Shown here: in pieces, positions 16,614 to 24,815 of the stretch
Position numbering within the stretch: position 1 is the first letter of the stretch
Layout: every line of letters starts with the position of its first letter
DNA from: an uncultured Sinobacteraceae bacterium
Lineage (GTDB): Bacteria; Pseudomonadota; Gammaproteobacteria; Steroidobacterales; Steroidobacteraceae
Reading direction: 5' to 3'
Assembly: GCA_937902995.1 (NCBI GenBank)
Contig: CALEKY010000122.1
Span: 1-60,029 of the forward strand
DNA length: 60,029 nt
Made by a program: the position numbers and the translations under genes
Notes under the pieces: generated by a model
What the model was told of the DNA's origin: nothing
Seen by the model: only the letters and a program-made list of their open reading frames with translations
The model's database searches: none

Positions 16614-17327
16614 CTAGACGAGCTTGCCGTCCTTCAGCGTCAACGTGCGCTGCATGCGTGCCGCGAGCTCCGGCGCGTGAGTGACGATGACGAGCGCCGT
16701 CCCGAGCTCGCGGTTCAGTTCCAGCATGAGCTCGAAAACTTGCTTCGCGTTGGCACCGTCCAGATTGCCCGTCGGCTCGTCCGCCAGCACGATCGGCGGC
16801 CGTGTCACGAGCGCACGCGCGACGGCAGCTCGTTGACGTTCGCCGCCGGAAAGTTGGCTGGGACGGTGGTTGAGGCGCGCTCCCAGTCCGACGCGCTCCA
16901 ACAGTTCTCGCGCACGCTCTCTCGCTTCATTGACCGGCACGCGCCGGATCAACAACGGCATGCACACGTTTTCGAGCGCCGTGAATTCCGGCAGCAAATG
17001 ATGGAATTGGTAGACGAAGCCAAGCGCGCGGTTGCGTAAGACTCCGCGCTCTGCGTCCCCGAGCTCGTCGATGCGTTGTCCCACGATCGTCACGGTGCCG
17101 GCGGTCGGCAGGTCCAACCCGCCGAGCAATTGAAGCAACGTCGTCTTGCCGGAACCCGATGCACCGACGATGGCCAAGCGCTCGCCGCGTTCGACGACGA
17201 GATCGATGCCCTTCAACACTTCGACCTGGACATCGCCTTGCTGAAAGGTCTTGACGAGGCCGCTGCACGCGAGCACTTCCCTCGCTTCCGCAGACGACGT
17301 ATCGGCGTTCGTAGTTGCTACAACCAT
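16614..17327 (-). CDS. lolD: lipoprotein-releasing system ATP-binding protein LolD
   Basis: LolD is the ATPase of the LolCDE complex, which extracts outer-membrane lipoproteins from the inner membrane and passes them to LolA. The 237-aa protein has Walker A GASGSGKTT, the LolD-typical GFVYQFHHLLPEFTALENV segment, signature LSGGERQR and Walker B IVLADEPTGNLD. The ATG at 17327 overlaps the TAA of the upstream permease gene by one base (TAATG), so translation is likely coupled. Here lolD is the last gene, after two adjacent permease genes. Confidence 0.95.
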   Translation of the reverse strand: MVVATTNADTSSAEAREVLACSGLVKTFQQGDVQVEVLKGIDLVVERGERLAIVGASGSGKTTLLQLLGGLDLPTAGTVTIVGQRIDELGDAERGVLRNRALGFVYQFHHLLPEFTALENVCMPLLIRRVPVNEARERARELLERVGLGARLNHRPSQLSGGERQRAAVARALVTRPPIVLADEPTGNLDGANAKQVFELMLELNRELGTALVIVTHAPELAARMQRTLTLKDGKLV

Positions 17328-18574
17328 TATTCGTGCCGCAATGCCTGCGCCGGCTGTGTACGCGCCGCGCGCCATGAGGGATAGATCGTCGAGGTCAGAC
17401 ACAACAAGAACGCAACGCTGGCGATCTTCACGACGTCCGACCACGAGACTTCGGCCGGCAGGTCGCTGATGTTGTACACCTCGGCATTCAAGAACTGAGT
17501 CCGAAACAAAGCTTCCAAGCCGTGCACGATCGACTCGAGGCTCGTTGCGATCAGCACTCCCAGGACGATCCCGGCGATCGTCCCGATCGCGCCGATACCG
17601 ATGCCTTGCGTCATGAAGATCGCGAGAATGCTACGCGGTGTGGCGCCCATCGTACGCAGGATCGCGATGTCCGAGCGCTTGTCTTTGACGACCATGACCA
17701 ACGTGGACACGATGTTGAACGCGGCCACCGCAACGACCATGAGCAGAATCACGAAGAACATCGACTTGGCGAGCTGAATGTTGTGAAAGAAGTTCGCATT
17801 CTTTTTCGTCCAGTCGTCCACGTAGTAGCCGCCGCCGAGCGAAATGGCCAGCTCGCGCACGACGCGAGGTGCAGCGAAGATATCGGCGAGCTTCAACCGC
17901 AATCCGGTCGCCTGGTCGCCTTTGCGATAAAGCTTTGCCGCATCCGTCATGTGCACGTAGGCGAAATTGCGGTCCAGCTCGTACATACCGGACGCAAACG
18001 TCCCCACGACCTTGAATCCGCGCATGCGGGCCATCACGCCCGCTGGCGTCACGATGGGTTGCGAAGTCGCCATCACCACCCGGTCGCCTGTTTGCACGCC
18101 GAGGACTTTCGCGAGCTCGCTCCCGAGCACGATGCCATACGCGCCCGGTACCAATGCCTCGAACGAGCCCGTAGTCATCTTCGCAGGCAACTCCGAAACA
18201 TTGCGCTCGAGATCAGGCACGATGCCTGTGACCGCAACGCCGGACGACTTACCGTCCGCAATCAGCAGCGCGCGTTCCTCGATGTAGGGCGCAGTGGCAA
18301 CGATCTCCGGATTCCCTCGGGCGTGCTCGACCATTTCCCGCCAGTCGTCCACACCCTCGCCGAACGCACTGATCGTCGCATGAGGCATCAGACTCAAGAT
18401 GCGGTTTCTGAGCTCGCGCTCGAAGCCGTTCATGACCGACAGCACGGCAATGAGCACCGCCACGCCGAGCGCCACGCCGCCCATCGAGATCGTGGCGATG
18501 AACGACACGAAGCCGCGGCCGCGATTTGCGCGCAAGTGCCGCCAGCCGATGAGCAGTTCGAAGCGCTCACTCAT
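17327..18574 (-). CDS. lolE: lipoprotein-releasing permease, LolE-like
   Basis: A 415-aa permease subunit of LolCDE with one N-terminal helix (about 20-45), a large periplasmic domain, and three C-terminal helices ending with YPSWRAARTQPAQALRHE. The N-terminal motif SVMNGFERELRNRIL is strongly conserved in LolC/LolE. Its start at 18574 overlaps the end of the upstream permease by 8 nt. I assign LolE because the first permease is closer to LolC at both ends; the two names could be exchanged. Confidence 0.88.
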   Translation of the reverse strand: MSERFELLIGWRHLRANRGRGFVSFIATISMGGVALGVAVLIAVLSVMNGFERELRNRILSLMPHATISAFGEGVDDWREMVEHARGNPEIVATAPYIEERALLIADGKSSGVAVTGIVPDLERNVSELPAKMTTGSFEALVPGAYGIVLGSELAKVLGVQTGDRVVMATSQPIVTPAGVMARMRGFKVVGTFASGMYELDRNFAYVHMTDAAKLYRKGDQATGLRLKLADIFAAPRVVRELAISLGGGYYVDDWTKKNANFFHNIQLAKSMFFVILLMVVAVAAFNIVSTLVMVVKDKRSDIAILRTMGATPRSILAIFMTQGIGIGAIGTIAGIVLGVLIATSLESIVHGLEALFRTQFLNAEVYNISDLPAEVSWSDVVKIASVAFLLCLTSTIYPSWRAARTQPAQALRHE

Positions 18575-19832
18575 ACCGCAAGGCCTCGGCCGGCTCCGTC
18601 GCCGCCGCACGACGCGACGGGTATATCGTTGCAAGCACCGTCAGCAGCAATGCGATCGTCGTGATCCAAAAGACTTGCGGCCAGCGCACTTCGGAGGGCA
18701 CTTCGCTGATGTAGTACACGTTCGGATCGAAGATGTGCATGCCGAGCATGTTCTCGATCGCCGGCACGATCGTTTCGACATTGAAGGCCAGCAACAAACC
18801 CAACAGACAGCCGAGCAGCGCGCCGAACCACCCGATCACGATGCCCTGCGTGAAGAACACGCCGACGACTGCACGAGGGCTCATGCCGACCGTGCGCAAG
18901 ATGGCGATGTCGTTACGCTTCTCGTTCACTACCATCACGAGCGCCGCAACGATGTTGAACGCCGCAACGGCGACGATCAGCATGAGCAGCACGGACGTCA
19001 TGGTCTTCTCGATGCGTACGGCACGAAACCACGTCGCATGCTCGATCGACCAATCGCTCGACGTAAAGCCCTCGCCAAGCCGCTTGGCGATGACCGGCGT
19101 GCGCTCGGGCGCAGCGAAGATGTCGTCGAACTTGATGCGCAGCCCGCCGGGTGCGCCGTTCGTCTCGGCAAGGGCCGACGCTTCGCTCAACGAAATCAAC
19201 GCCAATGTGTTGTCGTGCTCGGCAGCACCCACTTGGAACACGCCGAGTACTTCGAACACTTGAATGCGCGGTTGAATGCCGATGCCGGCAATCGCGCCTG
19301 CATCGTCCGCGGTACGAACCGGAACGAGCACGGTCACTTCGTCGCCCATCCGCACGTCGAGCGCGAGCGCCATCCCCGATCCGAGCACGATGCCCTGCCG
19401 ACCCGGTTGCAAATCGTCCAAGCGACCGACCAGCATGTGTGCGCCGAATTCGGAGACTTGCGGCTCGACTGCGGGATCGACGCCGCGGATCGTCGCGGGC
19501 TGCATTTCGCGGCCGTGCCCGATCATGCCCTGTAAGTCCAGGTACGGCGCGACGCCCAACACGCCCTCCTCGCCGCGAACTCGGTCGGCAAGGGTTGGCC
19601 ATGTCTGCATCTGCTCTGGCGTGCCCGAGATCGTGGCATGCGAGGCAAGGCTCAGGAGCCGCGAGCGCGTTTCGCGTTCCAGGCCGTTCATGACCGAGAT
19701 GATGACGATCAGGGCTGCGACGCCCAGACACACGCCGAGCATCGATACCCAACTGATGAACGACACGAAGAACCCGCGCCCGCGACTGCGGACGTAACGC
19801 AAACCGATGAACAGCGACAGAGGATGGAACAT
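18567..19832 (-). CDS. lolC: lipoprotein-releasing permease, LolC-like
   Basis: A 421-aa permease of the MacB/FtsX-like superfamily. It starts MFHPLSLFIGLRYVRSRGRG, close to the E. coli LolC start, has the VMNGLERETRSRLL motif after the first helix, a periplasmic domain and three C-terminal helices, and ends RAAATEPAEALRYE as LolC does. The ATG at 19832 is preferred over a longer frame with an unrelated basic N-terminus. It is the first gene of the lolC-lolE-lolD unit. In LolC the periplasmic Hook recruits LolA; I cannot map the Hook residue by residue here. Confidence 0.9.
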   Translation of the reverse strand: MFHPLSLFIGLRYVRSRGRGFFVSFISWVSMLGVCLGVAALIVIISVMNGLERETRSRLLSLASHATISGTPEQMQTWPTLADRVRGEEGVLGVAPYLDLQGMIGHGREMQPATIRGVDPAVEPQVSEFGAHMLVGRLDDLQPGRQGIVLGSGMALALDVRMGDEVTVLVPVRTADDAGAIAGIGIQPRIQVFEVLGVFQVGAAEHDNTLALISLSEASALAETNGAPGGLRIKFDDIFAAPERTPVIAKRLGEGFTSSDWSIEHATWFRAVRIEKTMTSVLLMLIVAVAAFNIVAALVMVVNEKRNDIAILRTVGMSPRAVVGVFFTQGIVIGWFGALLGCLLGLLLAFNVETIVPAIENMLGMHIFDPNVYYISEVPSEVRWPQVFWITTIALLLTVLATIYPSRRAAATEPAEALRYE

Positions 19833-20000
19833 GCGGGGAGCCGGACCCTTCACGCGACGCAGGCGGTGACCGCGGGTCCGACCCAAGTAGCTCGTCGTGA
19901 TCGCACGCTGATCTCCAGTGGCTCAGGCAGCTCGGCAGGCCGGCAGGCTACACGGCCACCCTCAAACTGTGAACTGCGACAATAAATGACCCCTCTCTGC

Positions 20001-20028
20001 TTGGCCCTTATGTAATGGCTGCTATACA
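20001..20028 (+). promoter_or_regulatory. predicted promoter of the small exported protein gene
   Basis: TTGGCC (20001-20006), a 16-nt spacer and TATACA (20023-20028) give 4 of 6 matches in each box. Transcription would start about 30 nt before the ATG at 20069. Confidence 0.5.
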
Positions 20029-20068
20029 GTTTCCGCTACGGTTTACGGCCCTATGCTGGGAGGCCTTC

Positions 20069-20344
20069 ATGCGGTCAAAGTCATGGATCCTGTGCACGCT
20101 CGCGTGCCTTTCGCTCACGGCCACGATGGCAGGCGCCGACGAGCTCAAGATGGTGAATCAGCCGCAGCCTTCGGTCGAACACCCCTCGCGCGGCATGTCC
20201 ATGGAGAAGGTGGAAGCGAAGTTCGGCGCTCCGGTGAATCGCATCCCGGCGGTCGGCGACCCGCCGATCACGCGCTGGGAGTATCCGGGGTTCATCGTTT
20301 ACTTCGAGCACAACCTCGTTTTGCACAGCGTGGTCAAGCCGTAA
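20069..20344 (+). CDS. small periplasmic protein, BamE/SmpA-like fold suspected
   Basis: A 91-aa protein with a clear Sec signal peptide (MRSKSW then a hydrophobic core to TMAGADE, cleavage near residue 23) and a mature part of about 68 residues. The segment RGMSMEKVEAKFGAPVNRI followed by a WEYPGFIVYFE strand is like the repeated unit of SmpA/BamE-type domains, where G-M-S-x-x-x-V...F-G-x-P recurs. There is no lipobox cysteine, so it is probably soluble. GGGAGG stands 5 nt before the ATG. It has its own promoter and terminator and is monocistronic. Function unknown. Confidence 0.8.
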   Translation: MRSKSWILCTLACLSLTATMAGADELKMVNQPQPSVEHPSRGMSMEKVEAKFGAPVNRIPAVGDPPITRWEYPGFIVYFEHNLVLHSVVKP

Positions 20345-20372
20345 CGCTCGTACGGTTTCGCTCCTTGTAGAG

Positions 20373-20399
20373 AAAGGCCGGGCAATCCCCGGCCTTTTT
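20373..20399 (+). terminator. intrinsic terminator
   Basis: AAAGGCCGGG (20373-20382) pairs perfectly with CCCGGCCTTT (20388-20397) around a 5-nt loop; the stem runs into five T. It closes the monocistronic unit 20069-20344. Confidence 0.92.
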
Positions 20400-20524
20400 C
20401 TTGTCCGTCTCCGTTGAGCCCACGTACCCACACCCCATTCAGCCTGATAACCTTGCGCACCGCTTCGGGGTCACGTCGGTGACGTTCCGAGCGGACTGTA
20501 TTTGTCCTCGAAGCTCGTTCTCGA

Positions 20525-23500
20525 ATGTCGAATCTCGCAGAGCCACTCCTGCCCAGTAAGGCACAGATGCATGTGCGCTGGGGCCAGCTTTACGGCTCGG
20601 CCATGTCCCTGTGGCTGGCCGAAGCGGCACGGCGCGCGTCTGCGCCGCTGCTCTTGATCGCTGCGGACGCCCGCCAGGCCGCCCGCTTCCAGGACGAGTT
20701 GCGGTTCTATTGCGGTCCCGAGCTGTACATCGAGCTCTTCCCCGATTGGGAAACGCTGCCGTACGACCTGTTCTCGCCGCATCCGGACATCGTGTCCCAG
20801 CGGCTGCGCATGCTGTCGGTCCTGCCGCGCCTCACGAAGGGCATCGTCATCGTCGATCTCGAGACGCTCCTGCAACGGCTTGCGCCGCAGAGTTACATCG
20901 ACGCACATGCGTTCGATCTCGCGGTCGGCACGACGCTCGATCTCGAACAGTTCCGCAGCCGCTTGACGGGCGCGGGCTACGTCGCGAGCTCCCAAGTCAT
21001 GGCACCGGGCGAGTTCGCCGTCCGGGGCTCGCTCATCGATTTGTTCCCGATGGGCAGTGAGACGCCGTTCCGTATCGATCTGTTCGATCAGGACGTCGAG
21101 AGTATCCGCATCTTCGATCCCGAAACGCAGCGTTCAGGCGACAAGGTGCCGCGCTTGCGCCTGCTGCCTGCCCGCGAGTTCCCGCTGACCGCCGAAAGCG
21201 TCCAAGCCTTCAAGCGGCGCTTCCGCAATCGGTTTCCGGGCGATCTCACGCGTATGCCGGTCTATCAAAACATCGCTGAAGGCGCGCCGCCGGCCGGCAT
21301 CGAGTACTACTTGCCGTTGTTCTTCGACAGCACGGCGACGCTGTTCGATTACTTGCCGCGCAATGCGCTCGTCGCCGCCGATGCTGACGTCGAAGCGCTC
21401 GCCGCTCAAGCGTTTGCGGAAATCGAGGCGCGCTACGACCAGCGCGGCCACGATGCGACGCGGCCGATTCTCACGCCGGCGGAAGTCTTCACTCCGGTTG
21501 CCGAGCTCACGCAGCGGCTCGAGCAGTTCCGGCGCATCGATCTCGCGCGCACCGAGCTCGATCCGTTGATCCAGACGGTGCCGTTCCACAACTTCGAAAC
21601 CAAACCGCCGCCGCAGCTGCGCATCGACCCGCGTGCCGCAGAGCCTGCCCATGAACTGGCGAGCTTCCTGCGCGAGTTCCACGGTCGTGCACTCATTGCT
21701 GCCGAGTCCGCCGGCCGGCGCGAGATGCTGCTCGATTTCTTGCGCCGCCTCGATGTGAGCGCACAACTCGTCGATAGCTGGACGGCATTCCGCGACGGAA
21801 CGATGGAGCTTGCGATCACGGTCGCGCCGCTCTCGACCGGTCTGTTGCTCAAAGAACCTCACCTTGCGGTCATCGCCGAGGAGCAGCTCTTCGGCGAGCG
21901 CGCACGCCAGGAACGTCGCCGCCGCCGGGCTGAACGCGATCCGGAGAAGATCATCCGCGATCTCGCGGATTTGCTGCCCGGCGCACCTGTCGTTCACGAG
22001 GATTACGGCGTCGGGCGCTATCGCGGTCTGCAGACGATGGATGTCGGCGGGCTGCAGAGCGAGTTCTTGGTGCTCGAGTACGCCGACCGCGACAAGCTGT
22101 ACGTGCCGGTCCATGCGCTCGATCTCATCACGCGTTACACGGGCTCGCCTCCTGAGCTCGCGCCGTTGCACAAGCTCGGCTCCGACGCATGGCAGAAAGC
22201 GAAACGCAAGGCCGCACAGAAGATTCGGGATACGGCTGCGGAGCTGTTGGACCTGTACTCGCGTCGCGCCGCCCGCGAAGGTCAACAACTCCGCGTGAAC
22301 GAAGCCGACCTGCGCGCGTTCGAAGCCGCGTTCAAGTTCGAGGAGACGCCGGATCAGGCCGAAGCGATTCGCCAGGTCATTGCCGATCTCGGCAGCCCCA
22401 AACCGATGGATCGCGTCGTCTGCGGCGACGTCGGGTTCGGCAAAACGGAGGTTGCTTTGCGAGCTGCGTTCGTCGCCGTGCAGGCAGGCAAGCAGGTAGC
22501 GGTGCTCGTGCCGACGACGCTGCTCGCGCAACAGCACTATCAAACATTCGCCGACCGATTCGCCGATTGGCCAGTGCGCGTCGAGCAGTTATCGCGCTTC
22601 CGCAGCGCGCGCGATACGAATGCAGTTCTCGACGGCCTGGAGAAAGGAACCGTCGACATCGTTGTCGGAACGCATCGTCTGCTCCAAAGCGGCGTGAAGT
22701 TCGCGCGTTTGGGACTGTTGATCATCGACGAGGAACATCGATTCGGCGTCAAGGACAAGGAGCGGCTCAAGCAGCTTCGCGCTGAGGTCGACGTCCTTAC
22801 GCTCACTGCAACGCCCATTCCCCGCACGCTCAACATGGCGCTCGGCGGCCTGCGCGAGCTGTCGCTGATCACGACGCCGCCGGTGTCGCGCTTGTCGATC
22901 AAGACGTTCGTCTCGCAATGGGACTCGAGCATGATCCGCGAGGCTTGCCTGCGCGAGATCCGTCGTGGCGGTCAGATCTATTTCGTCCACAACAGCGTGG
23001 AGACGATCGAGAAAACCGCGCGGACGCTCGCCGAAATCGTGCCGGAAGCGCGAATTGCGATCGGTCACGGACAGATGCGGGAGCGCGAGCTCGAGCAGAT
23101 CATGCTCGACTTCTACCATCAGCGTACGAATCTGCTCGTCTGCACGACAATCGTGGAGAGCGGTATCGACGTGCCGACCGCCAATACCATCATCATCGAT
23201 CGTGCGGACAAACTGGGCTTGGCGCAGCTCCACCAATTGCGCGGCCGTGTCGGCCGTTCGCATCACCAAGCCTATGCATACCTGTTGACGCCGCCGCGCA
23301 ATGCGATGACTGCCGATGCCGTCAAGCGGCTCGAAGCGATCGAATCCCTCGAGGACCTGGGCGCCGGCTTCACGCTCGCCACGCACGATCTCGAGATCCG
23401 CGGTGCCGGCGAATTGCTCGGCGAGGAGCAAAGCGGGCAAATGCAGGAGATCGGCTATGCGCTCTACATGGAAATGCTGGACCGTGCCGTGAAGGCGCTG

Positions 23501-24028
23501 AAATCCGGTAAGGTCCCCGATCTCGATCAGCCGCTGCATCAAGGGCCCGAGGTCGATCTGCATGTGCCGGCACTGTTGCCCGACGACTACCTGCCAGATG
23601 TGCATTTGCGGCTCGTCATGTACAAGCGCATCGCGGCCGCACCCACGAGCGACGATCTACGCGAGCTGCAAGTAGAGATGATCGATCGTTTCGGATTGTT
23701 GCCGCCGCCCGCGAAGAATCTGTTCCGTATCGCCGAGATCAAACAGACGGCGCGCGCGCTCGGGCTGCGCAAGATCGACGTCGGTCCGGGCGGTGGCTAT
23801 GTCACGTTCGATCCCGACACGCGAGTCGAACCAGGCACGCTCATCCGCTTGGTGCAGCAAAATTCGCGCACGTATCGGCTCGACGGCGGTACGAAGCTGC
23901 GTTTCACGTTGCCGCTCGAAAACGAGGAGAAACGTTTCGAGACCGTCGAGACCCTGTTGAAGGGCTTGAGTCAACCCGCCGCGGGCGCAGCGTCGAAGAC
24001 GCCGAAGCCAGGCGCCAAGACGCGTTGA
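20525..24028 (+). CDS. mfd: transcription-repair coupling factor Mfd
   Basis: Mfd removes RNA polymerase stalled at DNA lesions and recruits UvrA. The 1167-aa product (E. coli 1148) has the UvrB-homology region at the N-terminus, the RNA-polymerase-interaction domain with HEDYGVGRYRG near residue 490, the RecG-like translocase with motif I GDVGFGKTEVAL near 635-646 and DEEHRFGVKDKE near 735, and the GRVGRSHHQAYAYLL motif, then a C-terminal UvrA-inhibiting domain. All motor motifs are intact. Upstream 125 bp hold the promoter region. csiV follows after 45 nt on the same strand, as in Pseudomonas-like genomes. Confidence 0.97.
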   Translation: MSNLAEPLLPSKAQMHVRWGQLYGSAMSLWLAEAARRASAPLLLIAADARQAARFQDELRFYCGPELYIELFPDWETLPYDLFSPHPDIVSQRLRMLSVLPRLTKGIVIVDLETLLQRLAPQSYIDAHAFDLAVGTTLDLEQFRSRLTGAGYVASSQVMAPGEFAVRGSLIDLFPMGSETPFRIDLFDQDVESIRIFDPETQRSGDKVPRLRLLPAREFPLTAESVQAFKRRFRNRFPGDLTRMPVYQNIAEGAPPAGIEYYLPLFFDSTATLFDYLPRNALVAADADVEALAAQAFAEIEARYDQRGHDATRPILTPAEVFTPVAELTQRLEQFRRIDLARTELDPLIQTVPFHNFETKPPPQLRIDPRAAEPAHELASFLREFHGRALIAAESAGRREMLLDFLRRLDVSAQLVDSWTAFRDGTMELAITVAPLSTGLLLKEPHLAVIAEEQLFGERARQERRRRRAERDPEKIIRDLADLLPGAPVVHEDYGVGRYRGLQTMDVGGLQSEFLVLEYADRDKLYVPVHALDLITRYTGSPPELAPLHKLGSDAWQKAKRKAAQKIRDTAAELLDLYSRRAAREGQQLRVNEADLRAFEAAFKFEETPDQAEAIRQVIADLGSPKPMDRVVCGDVGFGKTEVALRAAFVAVQAGKQVAVLVPTTLLAQQHYQTFADRFADWPVRVEQLSRFRSARDTNAVLDGLEKGTVDIVVGTHRLLQSGVKFARLGLLIIDEEHRFGVKDKERLKQLRAEVDVLTLTATPIPRTLNMALGGLRELSLITTPPVSRLSIKTFVSQWDSSMIREACLREIRRGGQIYFVHNSVETIEKTARTLAEIVPEARIAIGHGQMRERELEQIMLDFYHQRTNLLVCTTIVESGIDVPTANTIIIDRADKLGLAQLHQLRGRVGRSHHQAYAYLLTPPRNAMTADAVKRLEAIESLEDLGAGFTLATHDLEIRGAGELLGEEQSGQMQEIGYALYMEMLDRAVKALKSGKVPDLDQPLHQGPEVDLHVPALLPDDYLPDVHLRLVMYKRIAAAPTSDDLRELQVEMIDRFGLLPPPAKNLFRIAEIKQTARALGLRKIDVGPGGGYVTFDPDTRVEPGTLIRLVQQNSRTYRLDGGTKLRFTLPLENEEKRFETVETLLKGLSQPAAGAASKTPKPGAKTR

Positions 24029-24073
24029 CTCGAAGGAACCTGACACCGCGGACTTCTTGTTAGACTGCAGGCC

Positions 24074-24697
24074 ATGCACCTACACGCCACGAAGCTCTTG
24101 AAACTCTTCGCCGCCGCACTGTTGCTGTTTGCGAGCGGCGCCGGCGCACAACAGTCGACGTTGCAATCGTATGACGTGGAGCTGGTCATTTTCCGAGTTC
24201 TGTCGTCGAACGCGACACCGGAAGACTGGGCGCTCGAAGCTGCGCGTGCAGGCCAGCATGTTGCGACGACGGATGACGATGCTCCGGAAGGCGAACGTAC
24301 GATCGAGCCTCCTCCGAGCACGCCTTTGATGAGCTTCCCGGAAGTTCCGCAGACTCGCTTGAAGCTCACTTCGATCGTCGATTCGCTGCGCCGGAGCCGC
24401 AACTACCAACCGCTCGCGCATTTTGCGTGGACGCAGCCCGGCTATCCGCGCGGGAACGCGCCCTACATGTCGATCGAAGGCCTAGTGCCGTCGAGCACGG
24501 GATTGGGCGGTCAGGTTTCGCTGTCCCGCGGCCGCTATCTGCATTTGACGCTCGAGCTGACATACGACTCGCCGGACACTGGCGAACGCTACGTCCTTCG
24601 CCAAACCCGACGAATGCGCAGCAACGAGCGGCACTATTTGGATCATCCCAAATTCGGCGTTGTCGCGATCGTGACGCCCTCGCCCGCGAGCCAGTAG
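24074..24697 (+). CDS. csiV: CsiV-family exported protein
   Basis: A 207-aa protein with a signal peptide (MHLHATKLLKLF, hydrophobic core, cleavage near GAGAQ at about 25). The mature N-terminus YDVELVIFRVL, the central RRSRNYQPLAHFAWTQPGY and the late RRMRSNERHYLDHPKFGVV segment match the CsiV family found next to mfd in gammaproteobacteria. The family name comes from a stalk-peptidoglycan-binding description; its role here is unknown. It probably shares the mfd transcript. Its TAG is followed by a convergent repeat element and a minus-strand gene. Confidence 0.75.
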   Translation: MHLHATKLLKLFAAALLLFASGAGAQQSTLQSYDVELVIFRVLSSNATPEDWALEAARAGQHVATTDDDAPEGERTIEPPPSTPLMSFPEVPQTRLKLTSIVDSLRRSRNYQPLAHFAWTQPGYPRGNAPYMSIEGLVPSSTGLGGQVSLSRGRYLHLTLELTYDSPDTGERYVLRQTRRMRSNERHYLDHPKFGVVAIVTPSPASQ

Positions 24698-24707
24698 CTC
24701 GAGGGTA

Positions 24708-24814
24708 GGCTGAAGACTGAAAGGCTGGAGCAAGGCGCGACGTTCGCGCCATCTTGGGTGACCCAGCGCCCAGAGCCCATCTACCCGCGCCCCAGGCCTC
24801 GAGCCCCACGCCCC
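24708..24814 (-). repeat. heptad composite element, copy 3 (inverted orientation)
   Basis: On the plus strand: GGCTGAA (24708), GACTGAA (24715) and AGGCTGG (24722); then the palindrome GGCGCGA-CGT-TCGCGCC (24734-24750); then eight 7-bp units from 24759 to 24814, most of the form NNGCCCN. Read on the minus strand it has the same order as the other copies. It ends 1 bp before the TAG of the next gene. Confidence 0.85.
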
Positions 24815-24815
24815 G

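Noticed and set aside
24734..24750. palindrome in copy 3 as a bidirectional terminator between csiV and the PAS-GGDEF gene
   Set aside because: No T-run follows on either strand; the same palindrome type recurs in other gaps where termination would be harmful.
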